This document shows, one piece after another, positions 30,584 through 34,698 of a stretch of 34,698 bases of DNA. Under the pieces are notes generated by a model, which did no database searches, had not been told where the DNA came from, and was given only the letters and a program-made list of their open reading frames with translations. Source of the DNA: HRBIN23 sp046294495 (lineage in GTDB: Bacteria; Chloroflexota; Dehalococcoidia; Lucifugimonadales; HRBIN23); assembly GCA_046294495.1 (NCBI GenBank), contig JBKBKV010000016.1:1-34698 (forward strand), read 5' to 3'. Position numbers and translations under genes: made by a program. The stretch's first letter is position 1. Each line of letters begins with the position of its first letter.

Positions 30584-31736
30584 GGGCAGGAGCACCTGAG
30601 AGTGTCGTCCCCCAGGTGATAAGCCCCTTGCGCCAGGGCGGGAGCGTTTGGGCCAGGTGGGCGAACTTGTCAGGGGGGCTCGCTTGGTCCAGAAGGAGGT
30701 GAAACGGGAATCCACGCCTCTTGCGAGCATCGTCTAGCCATTGCACCGCCAGTTCCAGATGAGGGCGGCCCGGGCGGTAGCAAGGCAACATGACGATATT
30801 TCGGCGTAGCGCCTCCGAAGCCATGTTAGCCAGCGCGGGGTCGTGCCCCCGTCCACCTGCAGGTGCAAAGGGCGAGAGGAAGACAGTCACACCATTGGTG
30901 TATACCGCGCTGATAAGGGATGCGACAAGGGCAGAGTTGCCGCTGGTGTCTATAAGCCCGTCGGCGCGGTCTACCTGCTCAGCAGGGGGGCTATCACCTT
31001 GGGGGGTAACGATGTTTACCTTTTCCGTGGTGATGGCTGGGGCCAGGTCGTTGGGCAGGGGTTGAGTGGGGTAGAGGGATACAGTTGCATCCAGGGAGCG
31101 CAGGTAGAGGGCCGTTAGAACCGTAAGAGGGGATGCGCCAGCCACCACGAAGTGCTTGTCCTTGGCCCAATGAGGCTGATCCCAGCGGTGTTCAAAGTGC
31201 CTACAGTAGGCAATGGTGCGGCGCTGAATAACGGACAGTTGTTGGGCCCCCTTCGTCGACAACGCGAGGGGCTCGGTCAGCAGGGCTATGTCGGCGATAG
31301 CGGGGCTAACAACGACCAGGTGCTCTTCCTGTTCCACCCGCCACTGGCTAGCCCAGCCGTGGGCACGATGGAGGCCTGGCTCCTCGTAAAGGTTGGTTGT
31401 GCACTCATCGGGGGCGTTGGCCAGGCAGGAGGAGCACATTCGGCAGGAGCGTCTCAGAACTGGCACAACCCAGTCCCCCGCCCGGATGCGCCGTGTCTCC
31501 CGTCCAGAGGCGGTTACGCGTCCCACCATTTCGTGGCCCACAACCCACCGTTGGGGGTCCGGCGGGGAGCCTGTGCGGTGAGACAGGAAAAGGTTGTCCA
31601 TCCTGCATATCCCGACTTGTTCCACCTGCACCAAGCCCTGGCGGGTTCTCGGGTGCGGGGGAAGAGGGGCCTCCTCCAATCGGGGGTCCCAACGAACGCG
31701 GGCAGGGTTGATGACAATGGACTGCATCTTCTCCAT
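30579..31736 (-). CDS. Zinc-type medium-chain dehydrogenase, glucose-dehydrogenase-like, with degenerate nucleotide loop
   Basis: The 385-residue protein has the MDR catalytic domain: Cys44 (VGICRMDN), His68-Glu69 (VVGHEMVGRV), GDWVVP, and a full structural zinc set Cys98, 101, 104 and 112 (CRMCSSCLANAPDEC). The motif order and the AHGWASQWRV and LTEPLALSTKG stretches resemble glucose/aldose 1-dehydrogenases of the Sulfolobus type. In the Rossmann domain the expected GxGxxG reads GASPLT (FVVAGASPLTVLTALYL), so two glycines are lost and NAD(P) binding may be changed or weakened. The substrate is unknown. The ATG at 31736 has a distant GAGGAG; an ATG 9 bases later is also possible. fabF lies 24 bases downstream. 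Confidence 0.75.
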   Translation of the reverse strand: MEKMQSIVINPARVRWDPRLEEAPLPPHPRTRQGLVQVEQVGICRMDNLFLSHRTGSPPDPQRWVVGHEMVGRVTASGRETRRIRAGDWVVPVLRRSCRMCSSCLANAPDECTTNLYEEPGLHRAHGWASQWRVEQEEHLVVVSPAIADIALLTEPLALSTKGAQQLSVIQRRTIAYCRHFEHRWDQPHWAKDKHFVVAGASPLTVLTALYLRSLDATVSLYPTQPLPNDLAPAITTEKVNIVTPQGDSPPAEQVDRADGLIDTSGNSALVASLISAVYTNGVTVFLSPFAPAGGRGHDPALANMASEALRRNIVMLPCYRPGRPHLELAVQWLDDARKRRGFPFHLLLDQASPPDKFAHLAQTLPPWRKGLITWGTTLSGAPAL

Positions 31737-31832
31737 AGCAAGGGGGTCTCCTCTCCTATACCGAGGCTATGGTAAGGGGCACTATGCCACTATTCCAGGG
31801 GAAGTGGTTGGCTTTTTGAGAGGGTTTTGACC

Positions 31833-32537
31833 CTAACCTGGCGTTCTTGAGACTTTGCTGGGGAGGCGCTGGTAAATCCCTCGCCATGTAACCTGTAAGA
31901 GGGGGCTGTAACGCCCTGTGGCCTGCCAGCGTGGTCGGTGCCCTTCTACTAGTTCCCTCACCGCTGTCAGCAGGTCGGGCGCGTCGGTCTCGTAAAGTGC
32001 CAGGTAACGGTCCTGACCCGGCTGGGGGAGCACGGCTTCAAAGCGATAGGCGGTGTGGAAAAGCCCGGTGGCTAACACATCAGGCACATGTATGGAGTTA
32101 TACCATGCGTTGAAATCCCCTTCCCTGGCGGGGTCGGCGCAGTGGCTCTGGACGGCGAAAAGGCCTGTTATGGGGGCCTTGCCTGTCTTAGCGGTAGTAA
32201 AGGAGGGCCCAATGCGCCGCCACATGTGGCGTGCCACCACCTGAAGGGCGGGGTGGATACGCCCCTGGGCTACCCACTGGGGCATAAACCGTTCCATAAC
32301 CTGTTGGGGTATCTTCTCTAGCAGACTATCCTGTTCTACCTCGTAGATAGCCAGATATTTGGCTTCCCGTGAAGCGGGATCGGCGTTGCGATAGCGGGTG
32401 GGATGGGAGACAAGCCCCGTCGCTACCATGTCCACTAGGTGGACGGCGTCATACCATCGGTTGAAATCCTCTTCTTTTGCAAGGTCGGTGCAGATGGCTG
32501 TAACGAAGCGGATGCCTGCTGGGTAGCGGCCCTCCAT
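31833..32537 (-). CDS. Tandem-duplicated EthD-like (dimeric alpha/beta barrel) protein
   Basis: The 234-residue protein consists of two similar halves. The clearest repeat is EDFNRWYDAVHLVDMVATGLV (from residue 23) against GDFNAWYNSIHVPDVLATGLF (from residue 140), followed in each half by RYR/YRF, a YLAIYE / YLALYET strand and an 'M/HRPxW' segment. The pattern 'F..WY...H..D....G.' is typical of EthD/ferredoxin-like dimeric alpha-beta barrel domains, often small-molecule binding or cofactor-less enzymes. Here one chain would form the whole barrel. The function is unknown. The ATG at 32537 is preceded by AAGGAGG. It diverges from the CoA-transferase gene across 123 bases, hinting at a shared pathway. 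96 bases separate it from the next minus-strand gene. Confidence 0.72.
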   Translation of the reverse strand: MEGRYPAGIRFVTAICTDLAKEEDFNRWYDAVHLVDMVATGLVSHPTRYRNADPASREAKYLAIYEVEQDSLLEKIPQQVMERFMPQWVAQGRIHPALQVVARHMWRRIGPSFTTAKTGKAPITGLFAVQSHCADPAREGDFNAWYNSIHVPDVLATGLFHTAYRFEAVLPQPGQDRYLALYETDAPDLLTAVRELVEGHRPRWQATGRYSPLLQVTWRGIYQRLPSKVSRTPG

Positions 32538-32603
32538 ATTTTCCCCTCCTTGCCCATTACTCTAAGAATGGAGAAAGGGAGGCGTCAATGGGGCTTTTGC
32601 CTC

Positions 32604-32609
32604 TATAAT
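32604..32609 (+). promoter_or_regulatory. Putative -10 element for the CoA-transferase gene
   Basis: A perfect TATAAT lies 51 bases before the ATG at 32661. No convincing -35 hexamer is found at 16-18 bases upstream, so this is a partial promoter prediction resting on the -10 and its position in the divergent spacer. Confidence 0.35.
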
Positions 32610-32660
32610 TCTGGGAGGCACGGGTTTTCCCACAGCCTTGCTGGAAGAGGGAGGTGCAGT

Positions 32661-33911
32661 ATGACCGGGCGCGGCTCGCTACTTCCCGGGGCCTTTGGTT
32701 CACTGCAAGGGGTGCGTATCCTTTCCAGTGGCACCTGGATCGCCCAGCCCTTCGCCGCCACTCTGGCGGCGGAGATGGGGGCTGAGGTGGTGCAGATAGA
32801 ACGCTCACAAGAAGGAGACCTGTCTTGCCGCCTGCAACCCGATGGGCTCCTTATGCCCACCAAGGATGGCAAGAAGGTGGGTGGCATCTTTCTGCAGGAC
32901 CGCCGGTGCGCCTTTTACATCACCCTTAACTTCTCTCACCCCAAAGGGAGGGAAATTTTCCTACGCCTTGTCCCCCATTTTGATATATGGATGGAGAGTT
33001 CCCGCCCCGGCACCTATACCAAATACGGGTTAGACGACGAGACTGTTCTGCGCCACAACCCCCGTCTGGTAATTGTTCATGTGTCGGGGTATGGTCAGAC
33101 AGGACATCCTGACTACATTGGACGCCCTTCTTACGACCTTATCGGGCAGGCCTTCGGTGGGATGATGTATATAACGGGTTCCCCTGACCCGGAACCCCCC
33201 ATGCGTGCAGTGCCCTGGATAGGTGACTACATTACAGCCCTTTTTGCCCTGTGGTCTGCCCTAGCGGGCTACATTTACGCCCAGCGCACTGGCGAAGGAC
33301 AGTCCATAGACCTGGCCCAGTATGAAGCCATCCATCGATGCCTGGCAGGAACTATGGTGGCCTATTTCCAGGGAGGGGTGATCAGGGAAAGGAGAGGTAA
33401 TCGGGCAGGTGAACTGCAACCCTACGATGTGTTTCACGCCGCCGATGGGATGGTTGTAATTGCAGTGGCTAACTTCTCCCTTTTTGAACGCCTCTGCCGT
33501 ATCTTGGGCCTGGAGAAGGACCAGGAATGGATGCGCACAGCCCACTATCAGCCCTACTCCGAGATAGGGATGGAGTTTGATGCCCTACTTCGTTCCTGGG
33601 TTATTGAACGGCCTGCGGTAGAGGTGGAGCGCCTGCTCAACGCAGAGGGCATCCCATGCTGTCGCATAATGAACGCCCGGGATATGGCTGAAGATGCCCA
33701 TTACCAAGCCAGGGAGATGCACATAACCTGGGAAGATGTCCAGGTGGGGCGTATCAAGGGTATCGGGGTCGTGCCTAAGTTCAGCAAGACACCCGGGAGG
33801 GTGTGGCGTGGCACGGCTCCGGTGGGATACGACAACCTTACAGTCTACCAGAGGCTGTTAGGGCTCACGGCAGAGGAGGTGGACGCTTTACAGCGGGAGG
33901 GAGTGCTTTAG
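32661..33911 (+). CDS. CaiB/BaiF family III CoA-transferase
   Basis: The 416-residue protein matches family III CoA-transferases. It starts with GVRILSSGTWIAQPFAATLAAEMGAEVVQIER, then LNFSHPKGREIFLRLV, the PSYDLIGQAFGGMMYITG stretch, and the predicted catalytic Asp189 in PWIGDYITALFALWSALAGYIYA. GEGQSIDLAQYEAIHRCL and a C-terminal GIPCCRIMNARDMAEDAHYQARE domain follow. It should move CoA between carboxylic acids through an aspartyl-CoA intermediate. The acids cannot be assigned by eye; carnitine, oxalate, bile acids and aromatic acids are all known in the family. ATG 32661 has GGGAGG about 7 bases upstream; the longer open frame from 32439 overlaps the divergent gene. It is convergent with the tRNA genes. 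Confidence 0.9.
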   Translation: MTGRGSLLPGAFGSLQGVRILSSGTWIAQPFAATLAAEMGAEVVQIERSQEGDLSCRLQPDGLLMPTKDGKKVGGIFLQDRRCAFYITLNFSHPKGREIFLRLVPHFDIWMESSRPGTYTKYGLDDETVLRHNPRLVIVHVSGYGQTGHPDYIGRPSYDLIGQAFGGMMYITGSPDPEPPMRAVPWIGDYITALFALWSALAGYIYAQRTGEGQSIDLAQYEAIHRCLAGTMVAYFQGGVIRERRGNRAGELQPYDVFHAADGMVVIAVANFSLFERLCRILGLEKDQEWMRTAHYQPYSEIGMEFDALLRSWVIERPAVEVERLLNAEGIPCCRIMNARDMAEDAHYQAREMHITWEDVQVGRIKGIGVVPKFSKTPGRVWRGTAPVGYDNLTVYQRLLGLTAEEVDALQREGVL

Positions 33912-33928
33912 CGGCCGAGAAGAACCGA

Positions 33929-34002
33929 TGGCTGCCCGGCCAGGATTCGAACCTGGGTCAAGGGATCCAAAGTCCCCTGTGCTACCACTGCACCACCGGG
34001 CA
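33929..34002 (-). tRNA. tRNA-Gln (anticodon TTG)
   Basis: On the minus strand the acceptor arm TGCCCGG pairs with CCGGGCA. The D arm is GTGC/GCAC, the anticodon arm GGGGA-CTTTGGA-TCCCT has anticodon TTG, the variable loop is four bases, and the T arm is CCAGG-TTCGAAT-CCTGG. Discriminator G and an encoded CCA follow (33929-33931). It lies 32 bases downstream of tRNA-Leu and is probably cotranscribed with it. Confidence 0.95.
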
Positions 34003-34034
34003 ATACAGACCCGTCTACTGGCGTTATGGCCCTA

Positions 34035-34121
34035 TGGTGCCGAAGGAGGGAGTCGAACCCTCATGGGGCAAAGCCCCAGCGGTTTTTGAGACCGCCGCGT
34101 CTACCATTCCGCCACTTCGGC
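34035..34121 (-). tRNA. tRNA-Leu (anticodon CAA)
   Basis: On the minus strand GCCGAAG pairs with CTTCGGC. The anticodon arm GCGGT-CTCAAAA-ACCGC has anticodon CAA, reading UUG. A long class II variable arm (GGGGC-TTT-GCCCC) and a T arm GAGGG-TTCGACT-CCCTC are present. Discriminator A and an encoded CCA complete the 87-base gene. Confidence 0.96.
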
Positions 34122-34227
34122 AGGCGTCTACCGGCTCCCTTTCCATGTAAGCAGAAATCACCCTCCTCTGCAACCCTCGGGAGCCTATGGCACGACACGC
34201 TGGTGTTTATACCAGCAGCCAGACAGT

Positions 34228-34233
34228 ATTATA
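34228..34233 (-). promoter_or_regulatory. Putative -10 element for the tRNA-Leu/tRNA-Gln transcript
   Basis: A perfect TATAAT on the minus strand lies in the 127-base rimM to tRNA-Leu spacer, about 107 bases upstream of the tRNA 5' end. No good -35 is found at normal spacing. Downstream of it a 6-bp hairpin (GCTGGT/ACCAGC, 34199-34216) lies in the putative leader. The tRNAs may instead be read from the rimM transcript. Confidence 0.35.
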
Positions 34234-34248
34234 AGGGCGGTAGGTATG

Positions 34249-34698
34249 TTAGGGCATAAGGCCAGGGAGTAGGTGGACGACCATGCGCCGTTTGTCCAGG
34301 TCTATCTTCTGCACCACCGCATCAATGGCCGGTATAAGCACCTCTCCCCTAGGGCCGTGCACCACATATACATCGTTGCTCCCCGTCTGTAGGATATCCT
34401 GCACATTTCCCAGAAACTCGCCCGTGTCTGTCCACACCTCAAGGCCGAGTATCTGGAAATGATAGAAGCGCTCTGGGGGGGGTGGTGTGAAGGGGACTTC
34501 TAGCAGTTGGCCCCGCAGTGCCTGGGCGGCTTCCGGCGTTTCTACTCCGGCGAGCCAGACAATGAGGGCGCCTTTCTCACGGCGCACCCGTTGGAGGCGG
34601 TAGGGTTTGCCTTGGATAAAGAGTTCGGACCCGCGCCGAAAGCGCTCGGGGCGTTCTGTAAGGACCTGTATACGCAGGCCGCCGCGCAGACCCCAGGG
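34249..34698 (-). CDS. rimM: Ribosome maturation factor RimM, 5' end cut by window edge
   Basis: The minus-strand frame is open to the window end and gives 149 residues (450 bases including the stop). It begins PWGLRGGLRIQVLTERPERF, which corresponds to the GxPHGLRG start of RimM, so only about ten residues are missing. Further family features are YRLQRVRREKGALIVWLAGVETPEAAQALRG, the PRC-barrel segment FYHFQILGLEVWTDTGEFLGNVQDILQTGSNDVYVV, and the C-terminal EVLIPAIDAVVQKIDLDKRRMVVHLLPGL. RimM binds S19 and helps 30S subunit assembly. The two tRNA genes follow on the same strand. Confidence 0.92.
   Translation of the reverse strand, partial: PWGLRGGLRIQVLTERPERFRRGSELFIQGKPYRLQRVRREKGALIVWLAGVETPEAAQALRGQLLEVPFTPPPPERFYHFQILGLEVWTDTGEFLGNVQDILQTGSNDVYVVHGPRGEVLIPAIDAVVQKIDLDKRRMVVHLLPGLMP

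Noticed and set aside
31823..31836. Short inverted repeat AGGGT/ACCCT at the end of the EthD-like gene as a terminator
   Set aside because: Only 5 bp, with no following T-tract in the direction of transcription.
34199..34216. 6-bp hairpin (GCTGGT/ACCAGC) as a terminator after rimM
   Set aside because: No T-run follows on the minus strand. It was kept only as a possible leader structure.
1..34698. CRISPR arrays, insertion sequences, prophage or integrase genes
   Set aside because: No regularly spaced repeats, transposase-like frames or phage genes were seen. All sizeable frames are accounted for by metabolic, respiratory or housekeeping genes, or by their shadows.

Overview
The window is GC-rich bacterial chromosome from a draft assembly (one run of 96 Ns inside a gene) and is densely coding. 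No stretch longer than 300 bases lacks a gene. I see no insertion sequences, prophage genes, CRISPR array, rRNA or origin. The gene set suggests a respiring relative of the Chloroflexota (Dehalococcoidia-like): an 11-subunit complex I without NuoEFG, a non-classical 'E-type' succinate dehydrogenase, a VKOR/DsbA thiol-oxidation pair, a family III CoA-transferase and MmgE/PrpD. This placement is inference from gene content and no phylogenetic marker was tested.

Left arm (1-9107). A truncated MFS transporter on the minus strand diverges from a plus-strand operon holding a crotonase-family enzyme, a membrane-anchored DsbA-like oxidoreductase, a VKOR-family membrane protein and a DUF1015 protein. 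The DsbA gene has an in-frame TGA exactly where the first active-site cysteine of the CPYC motif should be. A perfect 8-bp hairpin with a GGCT loop follows 14 nt later. I read it as a selenoprotein (Sec-Pro-Tyr-Cys) partnered with VKOR, the most interesting feature of the window. A convergent minus-strand operon follows (MmgE/PrpD, M20 carbamoylase-like amidohydrolase, coiled-coil protein), then a membrane-embedded alpha/beta-hydrolase-like gene interrupted by the assembly gap.

Centre (9174-21313). A sigma70-like promoter precedes nuoABCDHIJK, a DUF2007-like small gene, nuoLMN, nadK and a NUDIX hydrolase gene. The run ends in a hairpin whose loop contains the last stop codon. It encodes the quinone-reducing and proton-pumping parts of complex I but not the NADH-oxidising module.

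Right-centre (21350-27604). Two tandem paralogous sdhA genes are followed by one sdhB, one CCG-domain subunit gene (SdhE/HdrB-like) and lgt. SdhB has the extra cysteine that in E-type enzymes turns the 3Fe-4S cluster into 4Fe-4S. No haem-b anchor genes are present.

Right arm (27613-34698). A minus-strand group encodes a glucose-dehydrogenase-like MDR protein, FabF and RecJ. An EthD-like duplicated-domain gene diverges from a CaiB/BaiF CoA-transferase gene. Two minus-strand tRNA genes follow (Gln-TTG and Leu-CAA, both with encoded CCA), and the window ends in a 5'-truncated rimM.
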